This document shows positions 23,708 through 50,142 of a stretch of 64,000 bases of DNA, piece after piece. How positions within the stretch are numbered: position 1 is the stretch's first letter; the number at the start of each line of letters is the position of its first letter. The stretch spans positions 1 through 64,000 of the forward strand of contig JAJKFH010003085.1 of NCBI GenBank assembly GCA_023333565.1. Direction: 5' to 3'. Made by a program: the position numbers and the translations under genes. The stretch comes from Puffinus mauretanicus. Its lineage: Eukaryota > Chordata > Aves > Procellariiformes > Procellariidae. Below the pieces are notes generated by a model that saw nothing but the letters and a program-made list of their open reading frames with translations, had not been told where the DNA came from and made no database searches.

Positions 23708-26083
23708 TAAATAAATAACGTCGAGGGGTCTTCAAGGCAGTATCACTTCACAGTGTAGGGCTTTGGGGGGGGGGAAGGGGGAAAGAGTCCAGCATTGGGA
23801 GCGGCTCAAAGTGAATGTGCTTTGTAAGAAGGAAAAAGAAAACCCGAACAAAAAACCAAAATCAAACCTCCTCCCCAAGTGACTCCCCCTCCCTGTCCCA
23901 GCCCTTTCCACCCCTCTCCCTTGAAGTTATGTGGAAAAAGCGCCGCACTCATGTTGAAAGACCCCATGCGAATCTGTAAACAACACTGAAGAACATAAAT
24001 AAGAGACATTTTTGCCTCCCCCAGCCTCCCCTCTCCTTTCATTCGGGCTTGAAACAAACCAAAGAAAAAATGGTTTTAGGAAAACTAAGAATGTTCTTGG
24101 CTGATGGAGAGGAGATGCCAAGGCCTGGCCCTCCCTGGGAGGGCTGCCCGTGCTCTCACCCTGCCTCCTCTTCTCCTTTCAGCCAAGGAGCTTCCTCTCT
24201 TCCCCCAGAAAAGGGGAATCACAGCCTGGGCAGTTCCACTATGGAGCGCGCACTCGTATCTGCTTTCTGTTTCCAGCAACTGGGAGCAGCCGGAGGGGAG
24301 ACCTCCGGTGACAACACCTGGTTGACGAAGCCCAAGGCAGCTGCGTGTGTCTGGAGCTCAGCACCTCTCAGCAGAGCTGGCCGGGGACTGAAGCAAACCC
24401 CCTGCTAACGCACGCAAAACGGGTTTGGGGCTTGGAAGATGAGGGACAAGGTCTGATCCTGTCATCCTGCGAAGCTGCCTGAAGCTGTCTTCGTGCTCCC
24501 GCTGCAGGGCTGAGCGCAACCTCACAGGGCTGGGTAAAAGGAGGATCCGGGCTAATGGTTTTAGTCATCTTCCAAGTCCACTGGCAGCAGAACCAACTGC
24601 AGGATCGCAGCCCGAAGGCCTCTACCAAAACAAGCAAAAAAAAACCGCAACGCAAACCCCCTCCCAAATGCAGAAAATGGTCGGAGGAAGAGAACATCTG
24701 CACCAGAGCCTTGCCCAGCAAGTCAGCAGACAGCATTCCCTGCACGGAAAAAAGGGGAATGAGAACATGTGGATTTAAGCCAGTAGCAAACCCCAGACCT
24801 GGAACACACTCGGGAAGCGAAGCAGCTCCAGACTCCAGCACACCCACAAATACGCCGCTGTGGCTCTCTGCACCTCTGCACGCACGGCCACCTCGCTGCC
24901 ATGCGGGGCCACCCTCGTCACCTCCTCGAAACATTGCTAACGGCAGTGAAGACACACTTTCCTCTCAGAAAACAGAGAGCTTTTTTTGTGAGGCAGAAAG
25001 GGGCAGGGATGCCCAGGGACTGGTTGTGCTCTCCTGCCCGGGACTCTGTGCTAGCACCAGTGTCCCGGGAGCTAAGCAGCCTCCTCCTCCCGCAGCTGAC
25101 AAATTGTTTGAACAAGCTGGGGAAGTTACAGATGTTTTCATCTGCGTTTTACCCTCTGGTACTGCAGCGGTCAGCAAGGATCAAGTCGTTCACCGCCAGT
25201 AACAGCAGCGGCAGCACTGCACCGCTCTGGGGCCAGCGTCGCTTTGTGGGTCTAGAAACTCCCTTTACCCCCAGTACAAGCTCTCCACGGCCCAGCACTG
25301 CAGGGAAGGTGAGAAGGACTTAAGTGCACACAGGGCTACTGCACCACGCAGCGTCCCTTTCCAAGACCTGATGCTTCTGCCAAAAGGCTGGACCAGGCCA
25401 CATCCCACCTGCATCTGGTGGAAAAGCAGGCAGGAGGACACTGCGAGAGGTGTGAAAACAGCAGCGTGCGCGTGCCTGTCACGACCCGCAGCGCAGGATA
25501 GCTGTCGGGAGAGGGACGGGGAGAATGACTTCTATCGCAACACACTCCCTGTGGGTGAAGGGCCAAGACTCCTCCTTTTCCTTTGGCATCGCCATGCCCG
25601 TCTCTGCAGGCAAACTGCCCTGCAGCCCGGCTGGACTGTGCTCCCTGCGGATTTCCTAAGCTCTCCGACCTCCAGACTGCATCCTCCATCCCAGCCCCCG
25701 AAGCGCCGGCGATACATCCCTGTCCTCAAAGCATCTCTGCGCTCAGACTGTCCCACTGGGGCCAAGGGACATTTCCCCTGTCCCGAGGCAGGGACTCTCT
25801 GAACAGCCTGGCATTACCTGGGGTGACACACGGTCAACAAAACAGGGGGTGACGGACCTCCCCCCTCACTAAAGCCAGCCACCAGCTTCGCGTGATTTGT
25901 GTCAGAACACACTGGAGCAGAAAGGTGTTTGGTTTCACTGTAGCCTTGGATCAAGGAGGATGGAAAGACGGATTCTGACCAACGGCTCCAAACTGTCCCT
26001 ACAGAACAGTGGAAGTTCCAGGATTTCACTCAGTCAGGTCAAAGTCCTTGCTGGGTCTGTGACAAGTTTGTGACTGGAGATTC

Positions 26084-41004
<14,921 letters not shown>

Positions 41005-41479
41005 GGCCGAGCGCGAGCGGCGGGGGGGCGCGGGCCCCGGATGCGGCGACGGCCGCTCATTGGCTGCGGCGCCGCGAGGGCGGGGGAGCGCCGGGGGCGC
41101 GGCGGGGCGGGGCCGGGTCAGGGGGCGTGGTCAGGGGGCGCCGGCGGCGGCGGGGCCGGGGCGGAGGCCGGGCCGGGGCCCTTCCCTCGGGCCTCCCCCC
41201 CCGCTAACGGCCGCTCCCGGGAACCCGGGCGTCGTTCGGGCCGAGCGCCGCTGCCGTCACCTCCCGGGGACGCCCCCGTGAAGCGGCGCGGAGAGGGAGC
41301 GGAGGCCGCCGCCGCCGCCTGCTCGCGCGGGCCCGCAGCAGCGCTCCCTGAGCGCCGGGCCAGGCCCCGAGCCCGCGGTCAGACCCGCGTCGGGGCCGTT
41401 GCTGTGAGGGGCTGGGGCGGCTCCGGACGCCCGCAGAGCCCGAGCGAGGAAATACGCAGAGAGTGGGACGCGGGCGCCC

Positions 41480-41540
41480 ACGGCCCACGGCGGCCGGCGG
41501 CCCACGGCGGCAGGCGGCCCACGGCGGCAGGCGGCCCACG
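41480..41540. repeat. 17-bp GC-rich tandem repeat
   Basis: About three copies of a CGGCCCACGGCGGCAGG-like unit at the upstream edge of the MIER2 CpG island. Confidence 0.75.
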
Positions 41541-41559
41541 TACCCCAGCACCCACGCTG

Positions 41560-43870
41560 GGGCGCGGATCGTTATAGGAAGGTTTCTACAATTGGCGATG
41601 CCTGCGCACGTGCTGGTGCCCCTGTGAGCCACCGGTGCTGGACCCCTTGCCCGACCATGGCGGGCGGGGGCTGTACAAGCCCCAGGGAGCGTCGCAGCCC
41701 GGCAGAGCCCCCGTGCTGAGCTCCGCTGGGGAACACCTCAAAGCCAGGTCACGGCACAGAAACACACCAGGGACCGCACATGGCAGGGGCTAAAGTATTG
41801 CTCACAGCCGCAACCTGCGCTTCCTTAAACGCCAAAGTTCGTGGGTCACGAAGCTTGAATCTGTAGGAAGCAAACCTTCCGTGACTCTTGCTGAGCAGCT
41901 GCTTGATAAAAAGTCACCGTATCTCATTTAGCAGTCGCAGAAGAGGGAAATCAGGGTACGAGCCCAGGAGCAGTCCCTGCCTGGCAAGGACCAAAATATA
42001 AACGCCATTTCATGGTTCCTCGCCGTGGCTGTACTCAGAGAACACCAGAGATGCACTTACGGAAGCTGCTTGAGGGGTCTTTTCAGTTCTGTTTAACTGA
42101 TGACGAGCCACACGTTTCCAGAGCACAATCCTCCAGTGCGCTTCGTTCTCCTTTAATGTCGCTTTAACATCTCCAGGGCTTCCTGTAGCAAACGGCCCTG
42201 CCGGGGGGCCCTCCCATCCCTCGGGGACCCACAGCCGCAGCCAGCGGGTCAGCGCTTTCCTCAAGGTGCGCATTAAAGAGCTGCCAATGCGATTGACAGG
42301 ACGCGCAGCTACCTTGCCACCAGATCTCACCATTTGATCAAGTCCAGGAGATCATCGTTCAGCTCAAGCCGATGCCTCTCGGGCTGTGAGCAGATCTGCC
42401 TCCGACAGCAGCGATCCAGCCGCAGAGCTCTGCCCGTGGAGGCTTTCTTGGTGTTCAGTCGTTAGGAGCAGCCTCCGCACCCGGCACCCTGGCAATTTGC
42501 TCTGCGTTGGGTTTGGTTCACGCTTTCGAGCTCAGGAAGCAAAGTGTTATCGAGTGCTTCTGAAGTGGTGGTGGCCCTTGAGCTGAGAACGAGAGCACTT
42601 CAACAGGCCTTTATTCCCTCGCATGGATCTGTCTAGCTCTTCTCAAAGGACTAACAGATTGCAGATGCTGTTTATTCAATTAAAAAAGTAACCTTGTCTC
42701 TAGCTTTAAGAGAGATTTCTACAAAAACTGCTGCTTTCTGCCTCGCTCCCAACAGTGCATCCAGGTGTTTTGTCACTGTAAAAAGCAGAAAGGCCTGGAT
42801 TTGGGGTCAAGACTCGGGGAGAGTGAACTACTCTGTGGCATGAATTTTCAGGCCCTCTGCCTGTCTGCAACTTGCTCCAGGAGCCATCCTGCTGGTCTGC
42901 TGCCTATCTGAGCTGGGAAGTGGTTCAGGCAGCCCACGGGACTGGTTATCCGCAAACCGCTGTGCCCATCCCACGAGCGCTCGGTACCCAAACCCGCAGC
43001 AGGGCAGGCTGAATTCTCGTTCACACTTTGCTACTAGCTTTCCCTTGGTCTCGCAAAGCAAACTTCGCTCTCCCGAACATTTGGAGGGAAGAACTCCCGA
43101 ACGTTTGGAGGGAAGGACTCATTGCAGCAAATTTCTTTTAATTCTTCATAACAATTGCCCGGCTCCACTCATTATTTGAGTGCTGTGCCAGGAGCTCAGC
43201 TCTACTGACCCGGAGCAACGTCTGTGCCAACTTCTGCTGCTCTCTTTAATGATTACAGTGACAACTGCCAGGCTGAGTCTCTCCAAGCGGCTGCGCTTCC
43301 CTGAGTGAAACACTTCTCAGTAGACACTTCCGTTGCCCAGTATGTTAATTTTCATCCTCAGAATTACCAGGTGCAGCGATTCTCCATCCTGCAGCCACCA
43401 CCAGACTCTGAAGACAGCACACAGCGCGTTCGTGGTGCCGGGCTGCAGAGCAGTTGGTGTGTGAGCAAAGGCAGCCCCACATCAACACAGTAAGTCAGAG
43501 ATTTTAGCCCCTGTATTTTGGAATTTTCAAAGGCCTTTAAAAAACCTGAAGGCCATTGGAATACAGGGTGGCTTAGGGTCTCCAGGTGTTTGCAAGTGAT
43601 TAGCTATGACACCCCAACAGCACGCTGTTTGGCAATTGCTGCTCTGTGGATGAAGATGACAAAACATAGAAGGATGAAGTGGCTTTGACCGAATCCAGGG
43701 TCGATTTGGCTGCAAAACTGGGGTAGACTTAGGTCTTGCCCTCCTTTCTCTCCTCTGCCTGTGCTCTACCTGATAACCAATGCTTCTTCTTGGAAAAGCT
43801 TTACAGCCCTGAGACAAACAGAAAATGCTTTTTCACCTGATACAGTTCAGCAATGGAGTGTTTAGCCACA
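41560..43870. other. Upstream flank of MIER2, no gene recognised
   Basis: Mixed composition with no recognisable exon. It holds a 24-bp two-copy tandem repeat at 43070-43117 and nothing else I can name. Confidence 0.6.
43070..43117. repeat. 24-bp tandem duplication
   Basis: Two adjacent copies of CTCCCGAACATTTGGAGGGA plus four bases, differing at two or three positions. Confidence 0.85.
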
Positions 43871-43874
43871 ATAG

Positions 43875-44419
43875 TGTTGTGGTTTAACCCTAACCAGCAA
43901 CTAAACACCACACAGCCGCTCGCTCACTCCCCGCACCTCCAGTGGGATGGGGGAGAGAATCGGGAGAGTAAAAGTATGAAAACTCATGGGTTGAAATAAG
44001 AACAGTTTAATAATTGAAATAAAGTAAAATAGTAGTAATAATAATAATAAAAGAATATACAGAGCAAGTGATGCACGATGCAATTGCTCACCACCCGCCG
44101 ATTGATGCCCAGCCAGTCCCCGAGCAGCGATCGCCCCTCCCCAGCGAAACCCCCAGTGTATATACTGAGCATGACGTCCTATGGTATGGCATACCCCTTT
44201 GGCCAGTTGGGGTCAGCTGTCCTGGCTGTGCCCCTCCTGGCTTCTTGTGCACCTGGCAGAGCATGGGAAGCTGAAAAGTCCTTGATTAGCGTAAACACTA
44301 CTTAGCAACAACTAAAACATCAGTGTGTTATCAACGTTCTTCTCACACTAAATCCAAAACACAGCACTATACCAGTTACTAGGAAGAAAATTAACTCTAC
44401 CCGAGCCGACACCAGGGCA
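43875..44419 (-). mobile_element. Solo LTR of an ERVL-type avian endogenous retrovirus
   Basis: On the minus strand the element runs TGCCCTGGTGTCGGC... to ...GGGTTAAACCACAACA, with the TG...CA ends of an LTR. Internal landmarks are GATAACACACTGATGTTTTAG, a CATGACGTC...ATACCAT-type U3 block, ATCAATCGGCGGGTGGTGAGC, a TAA-rich stretch, an ATTAAA signal and GGGGGAGAGAATC (read on plus). I recognise this as the family of LTRs abundant in bird genomes and assigned to ERVL. Flanks are AATAG (43870-43874) and AATAA (44420-44424), an imperfect five-base target-site duplication as expected for ERVL. No internal gag, pol or env sequence is attached, so it is a recombined solo LTR. Confidence 0.8.
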
Positions 44420-44424
44420 AATAA

Positions 44425-45080
44425 GAAAAAAATATATCAGTATTTGGAAAGGACTGACCCCTGCCTAAGGAAAGTAGAGGTTTGTGTCTGGATGTGTCCT
44501 GCCACAAGGCAGGGATCTGCAGGGTGAATGATGGTCTAAAGGCAGAGGGGGTGATAAAGCTGTATGTATAAGCTTTGACTATAAAGAAACACTTGGTTTC
44601 CTGATGGTTGTGGCTGTTAACAGACAGAAGAACAGCTTTTAACACTTGCCAAAGTAGTTATGAATTAAGCTTTGGAGAAGCATCAGTTTTCATGAATGCT
44701 AGATGGAGCTATGCTACTCACAAATAACATGCTAGTTTAGGGTTCCAGACAAGCGTTTATACTTCTAAAGCGTGCTAGCTTCTCAGGACCCACCAGTGCT
44801 GTCAGCTATTTATTGAACACATACAATTTACACCGTTCTTTTCCAGGTGAGTTAAGGCAGCCCATCCACCCAAGTAAGGCCAGTTGGTCGCATGGGTGGG
44901 TTAAGGTGACACGTCATAGCTATAGAGTTCCCTTCTTGTACCTATTATCCTTCCTCCCTCCGTCCCTTCCGACAAACCTCCACTTCAAGTCATCACAACC
45001 CACAAATATAATTTATTTACAGTCAAAATACTTATTATATAATAGTCTGCGCCGGGCTCACAAAAATATGTGCAATATCT
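44425..45080. other. Spacer between solo LTR and R2-type fragment
   Basis: AT-rich sequence without a recognised gene or repeat. Part of it may be the decayed 3' end of the R2-type element. Confidence 0.5.
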
Positions 45081-45089
45081 ACAGACATA

Positions 45090-46275
45090 AGTAGATAGTT
45101 TTGTACCTGATGGTTATATCATATACATATATATGGCACACCAGTGCCTGAGTACCCTTTACAAATATTAGGCCAGGCTTACGGAGCTCGTGTCGCGCCG
45201 GTCCCGTAGGGGTGGCTCGTGAAACACAGACCATTCTTCCTTTCGAGCTTCCTCAGCCTGTGGATCACACCGTTGATGTCTTTTGATCCTGGCATCTCGC
45301 ACCTCAGGGCAGTACCCGATAATAAACGAGCAAGTCTCACACTCAGCTTGACAATGCCAACTGGTCTTAATTTGGGGTTCCTGCTGACCCCATGCTAACA
45401 ATTCTCTTGTGAGGTAGACATTCACTCTTAATTGCAAAGCAGCAATGAGCTGCCTGTGGGGAATGCCCCTGTAATGTTCAATCCAATTATTACTGATCTT
45501 ATCCTTCTCGGAGCTGACGATACCACAGCCCTGGCACAGCAGCCTGGTCCAATTTAAAAATTCACCTTTCCAACAGTTACAAGGTTTTGGAAAGACGATG
45601 TCCAGAGCAGAGACCTCCCATGCGAGCCTGGGGCCGCACCGCTCACAGCGTTTGCATCCCAAACGGATAGTATTTTCTCTTCCCTCCCTCCTGCAACAAT
45701 CCATAACTTTCTAAATTCACTTTCAATACCTTCTTGACAAACTATTGATTTTATGATGTTGCCATGGAAGTGGGAAATTCGGTGCAGCCGCCGGGTTCGC
45801 ACACTACAGATTAGTCCTGCAAGTCAGGCTGCCATCCCATATGCTGGAATATGGTATGGCGTCGGAGGTAGAGGCAGGAAGATGTAACTTGACAGCAGTT
45901 CGAATAACCAAGTCAAGGGTTTGGAGTTATGCAGCCTTCACATCTGCACAGTCCACCAAATAAACCAGCCATGGGACAGTAAATCCTTTCAAGTTGTCGA
46001 CTTTCTGAAAAGGCGAGCACCAAGAGAACAGACGAGGCGCGTTTTCTTTTTCCTAGCACACTCCACTGGTGTGATAACGGCCAGAATTAGAGCCGAGGAG
46101 AACAGCAAAGCCGCACAAAGCCTCTCCTGCAACAAGAGGACAGGCTGTCAGCTCGCTGGCGTATCACGCAATACCTTCTTGACCTTCCCAGACTGCAACC
46201 TCCCCGACAGACCCTTTGCTTTGGTGCTGCTGGGATCGATCCTGCACCCGGTGAAGTTCCTGCGTTTGAAATATA
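45090..46275 (-). mobile_element. Decayed R2-type non-LTR retrotransposon fragment (RT thumb plus restriction-like endonuclease)
   Basis: Minus-strand reading across several frames gives motifs in the order expected for the C-terminal half of an R2-clade ORF. GCRIDPSSTKAKGLSGRLQS lies near 46210-46270. FTVPWLVYL follows (about 45957-45983), then LVIRTAVKLHLP (about 45885-45925). From 45704 an open stretch of 178 codons contains EKDKISNNWIEHYRGIPH, ALQLRVNVYLTRELLAWG, a knuckle CQAECETCSFIIGYC and EVRDARIKRHQR. After a stop and a frame change, ELRKPGLIFVKG (45151-45189) and YDITIRY (45103-45123) follow, which correspond to the PD and VVDVT motifs of the restriction-like endonuclease. The knuckle histidine is replaced by F and the catalytic PD reads PG, so it is dead. 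At least two frameshifts are present. The RT catalytic core (YxDD) is absent. R4, NeSL or Hero relatives are possible. Confidence 0.8.
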
Positions 46276-47254
46276 TACTGAGGGCAAGTTCCCATCCTGT
46301 GATTTCCCTACCTAATTGCCTGCATTGAAGTGCTGTGTCAGTAACACCTATAGCTGCTGCTTGCAAAGAAAAGCAGAGAAGAAATATGCTAGTGTATACA
46401 CAGATGGACGCAGAGGCATCCAGAGCCATCTAAATCCCCACTTTGATTTCACTCATACCGGCATCACTTCCCTACAGCCAAAGGCATGGCCCTGGGTGGC
46501 CTCTGGTGAGCAGAATCTGACCCCAAACCTGTTTCTGAAGAAAGGAGATATGGGACAAGCCTGATAAGAAACACAGACCACGCCACCAAGAGCAAGACAG
46601 TATAAAGTCCTCCTGCTTTATCCCCCGTGCCCTGCAGCGTTTCACCCTACCTTCATCCTACAGAGCAGATGAAGCCCCGGGCTCAGGGGGGACACAGGGA
46701 CAGGGCTGCCTGCGCCCCTCCGATCCCATTGCCCAGCTCGTACGTGGCCGCAGCAGCAGAAGTCAGCCCCTTGCATAAGGTTCTTAAAAAAGCTCTGCAG
46801 GTGCCCCCATGCCGGGCTGCCCAGCACCATCCACTCTCCGGAGCAGCCCCTTTGTGCCGGGGGCTAATCCCAGCATTAAAAAGCTGTGCTCAGCAGAGGC
46901 TGCCCTCCCCTCCCTGTTCCCTCGTTAGCGCTGCCCACAAGTGTTTCTTGCTGGTGTCAAGTAATTAAAAGCAGGTGCTTCATTCCAGCCTTGACAAGGT
47001 ATGCACGGAGGCCAGCCTTGCCTGGACTTGGGTCCCTATCCACCCGGGATCCCCCCATCCACCCAGCCGGGGGGCTCGACCCAGCCTTGGGCTTGTCTCC
47101 GCCAGCCCTCGGCCCGCGCACACACGTGTGTACCTGTGCCTGCACACACACGTGTTCCTGGGTACCCCCCCCCTTACCCCTGCCAGCAACCCCTGCTGCC
47201 AAGGGAGCAGCCTCAGACGCTGCTTGGGGGGCTGCGTGCGTGCCACCCTGAGCT

Positions 47255-47370
47255 GGCGACTCCGAGAGGGAACTAAATGAAGCAGCGCTGATGAGGAACT
47301 CATTAATTCTGGTGCCTGTCAGCCTTACAGGATGATAAAACGCTGCATCCTTCTGGAGCAGCGGGATGCA
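47255..47370. other. Candidate conserved non-coding element
   Basis: Unique AT-richer block including AACTCATTAATTCTGG and CTTACAGGATGATAAAACG, bounded by GC-rich low-complexity sequence. It includes a TAAT homeodomain core. Conservation is untested. Confidence 0.35.
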
Positions 47371-48814
47371 GCGACTAAAAGGGAGCAGGGCTGGTCGACC
47401 CGCACCCCTCCGGCCGGCCCTCCACCCTGCGCCCCTCCATCTTGACATACGTCTTGCACCCAGCCCCCCATCTACCCCCCCAGGGGAGTGAGAGGGCCCC
47501 CCAGGAGGGATGGGGGGGTTGTGTGCTGGACAAGGTCCCCTGCACGCGTGGGTTATCTGCTGGGTTTTTGCAAACACTGCGTTCACCGCAGCTGCGTGCC
47601 CGCAGAGGCGAAGGCGGCTCTGCTGCGGTTTGGTGGGGTGCGTGGGGCCGGCCGGCACGCAGAGCGCGTATGACTGCCCACCTCGGGCCCCACGCACCCA
47701 TGGGTGCCCCGGTGCGGCCACCATGCGCCGGCGTGCCCGCCTGCGAGTGTGTGCTGGTGCACGGGGTGGCACGTCCGTGGGGCATCAGCACGTGTTGCTC
47801 CAACCAGCCGGGCACCGGCTGAGGTTCCTGCGGCGGAGCACGCCTGGCAGCGCTCCTAATGAATTCAGCGCTGCCCTTCACATCAAACAGCCACATGAGG
47901 AGGTGTTTTTCAGCCCCATCTTTATTCAATGCGCCAAACACGCTGCTCCTGTGCCTCACCCTTGCAAACATCTTGTTCACAGCTGCAGCTTCAAAAGGAC
48001 CAAGGGAGAAGGAGGGGGAGGCTGCGAGGTGCAACGCAAAGCCACGGAGCGCGCTGGGGCTGCCTGCCACCACCGACCTCCATCAGGGAGGAGCTGAGAC
48101 CCGCTGGACACAACCCCAGCTCTCTCCCTCGAGATGCCCGTGGCCACCGTGCTGCTGGGACCTGCCTGTCCCCAGCCACCCTGCAAGGCGATGCAAGACT
48201 CTTCTGACAAGGTCTGGGGCTGGCGGCATCCCACAGCCGAGCAGAGGCGCAGGAGGTGGACGGAGGGCAAGGGGGGGTCTGTCCTACTGGGAGCTGCCTC
48301 TGCCCCCTCCTCTTCCTCCCTGCTTCGCTCTCAGCCCAGCCCCATCCATCTTGCAGGGCTGAAACCCAATTACCATCCCAGGGAGGGGGATGGTGCAGCC
48401 TGCAAAGATGCCCATTAGCTCCAGGGAATGGAGATGGAGCGATAGGAGCTCTGATGGCTTCTCCACGGAGCCCTGATGTCAGGCTGGCTGCCCCGGCTGC
48501 ATGGGGTCTGCAGGGTCTGGGAGGCTGCTGTGAGCATGGGGGGGCACCTCCAGCCCCCCCACATGCCCTTGGCTGCCCCCAGCCCCCTGCCCAGCTCGCT
48601 GGCACCTCTTCTCCCCGATGCCGTCTGTCTGTCTGCCTTTGAGTGCTGGATGATGGACAGACAGCACGCTGCGTGGTGGAGAGCCTCGCAATATGAGCTA
48701 GAGAAGGGTCCCATGGCGGGGTGGGATGGGGACGGGACCCTCCTGCACTGGGGTGACGCCAGCAGCAGTTAAGTCGTGGTTTGCACCCCCTGGCAGGGAT
48801 CTTGATGCAGATTT

Positions 48815-48865
48815 TGAGCCATGCGCGTGCAAGCGTGTGCATGCATGCTTGCATGTGCTTGCATG
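48815..48865. repeat. Alternating purine-pyrimidine (TGCA-rich) stretch
   Basis: Dense GTGCATGCATGC and TTGCATG repeats, with potential for Z-DNA or for POU/octamer-like sites. Degenerate simple repeat. Confidence 0.6.
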
Positions 48866-49675
48866 ACTTAAAGCCACTCCAACACCTGCAGGAGCTGCCC
48901 CAAAGGGTGGCCCGGCCACCCCGGCTGTAAGGCAGCCCAGAGCTGTTCCCTCCCCACCTTCCGCCGATCCGCTGGCAAGAAGGACGTTTGGTGGTGGAGC
49001 CTGCTGATCTCTGAAGTTTAATTAACCCTGTCTCCCTCCTGCACAGCCTTCCCTTCCTCTGCTCAAATGCCACAAATGATCCTATGCAGATGCTAATCTG
49101 CAGAAGGTAAAAAAAAAAGATTCCACATTTAATTGCAGAACATAAAGATATTACAGGGTCATTAAAACACCATGAATATGGAAATGAAATCCACAGGCAT
49201 CCATGCAGATAATGGCAGGGAAAAGGGAGCCGCAGGTGAAGCTGAAAGGTGGAAAGGTGGAAAGGTCGGCTCTGTCTGGATGCATCGTTAACTGCCAGCT
49301 CCAGGCAATCTCCAAGGGCCAGGGAGGAGGGGGATCTTGGGGGGTCTCGGGTGTCCTGGCCTCACCCTGCAGGGCCTGCAGTGGGTGGAGGGTGGTGCTG
49401 CCCGGGCAGGAGCCCAGCGACGAGGGCTGGCCCTTGCTGCAGGCTCTGGGGACCTCCGCCTGCGGCTGCCGGAGCCCCCGAAGGTGGCTCGAGTCCCCAC
49501 CGAGCCTGGTCTGCGGCTGTGCCGGCGGCGAGCGGCGTGCCAGGCTCTCATCGTGCCCACGCCAGCCCGGCGTGCCTGCTCTGCCCGTGCCCTCGCACGG
49601 CTCCCAAATCTGCTCCAAACGCCTGGGGGCAAACGCTGCGGGAGAGGAGAGGAGGGACCCGCCTGCGTCCTGGAG

Positions 49676-50142
49676 CCCTGGAGGTGCTGGAGCGTGTCCA
49701 GAGGAGGGCAACGAAGCTGGAGAAGGGCCTGGAGCACAAGTCTGATGGGGAGCGGCTGAGGGAACTGGGGGTGTTCAGCCTGGAGAAGAGGAGGTGAGGG
49801 GAGACCTCATCGCTCTACAACTCCCTGAAGGGAGGTTGTAGCGAGGTGGGGGTCGGTCTCTTCTCCCAAGTAACAGCGATAGGACGAGAGGAAATGGCCT
49901 CAAGTTGCGCCAGGGGAGGTTTAGATTGGACATGAGGAGAAATTTCTTTACTGAAAGAGTGGCCAGGCCTTGGAACAGGCTGCCCAGGGACGTGGGGGAG
50001 TCCCCGTCCCTGGGGGGATTTAAAAGCCGTGTAGATGAGGTGCTTAGGGACATGGTGTAGTGGGCATGGGGGGGTTGGGTTGAGGGTTGGACTCGATGAT
50101 CTTAGAGGTCTTTTCCAACCTTAATGATTCTATGATTCTATG
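49676..50142 (+). mobile_element. CR1 LINE, 5'-truncated 3' end
   Basis: Plus-strand CR1 copy of about 470 bases. It begins in the ORF2 tail ([18 protein letters not shown], then [15 protein letters not shown] before a stop) and includes the characteristic GGTTGGACTCGATGATCTTA and CTTTTCCAACCTTAATG 3'UTR blocks. It ends in two copies of ATTCTATG, the CR1 terminal repeat. Severe 5' truncation is typical. A frameshift near the GAGGTGAGG segment shows it is inactive. Confidence 0.95.

Larger units (their letters stand above)
46280..49670. other. Intergenic stretch, candidate regulatory blocks only
   Basis: No supportable exon. AT-rich blocks at 46925-46990, 47255-47370, 47855-47990 and 49000-49245 stand out from GC-rich surroundings. 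Alternating purine-pyrimidine runs occur at 47115-47160 and 48815-48865. Long open frames on both strands here lack domains and shift with GC content. Confidence 0.55.

Noticed and set aside
43890..44420. Small open frames inside the LTR on both strands
   Set aside because: LTR sequence; none resembles a protein.
45168..45704. Stand-alone Cys-rich host gene of 178 codons
   Set aside because: Its motifs continue in other frames on both sides in the order of an R2-type ORF, so it is part of a decayed retrotransposon.
47991..49073. 360-codon minus-strand open frame
   Set aside because: No domain, low complexity, overlapped by frames on both strands.
49249..49797. Plus-strand 182-codon frame ending in SLEKRR
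   Set aside because: Its C-terminal 40 residues are CR1 ORF2 tail; the rest is chance sequence upstream of the insertion.
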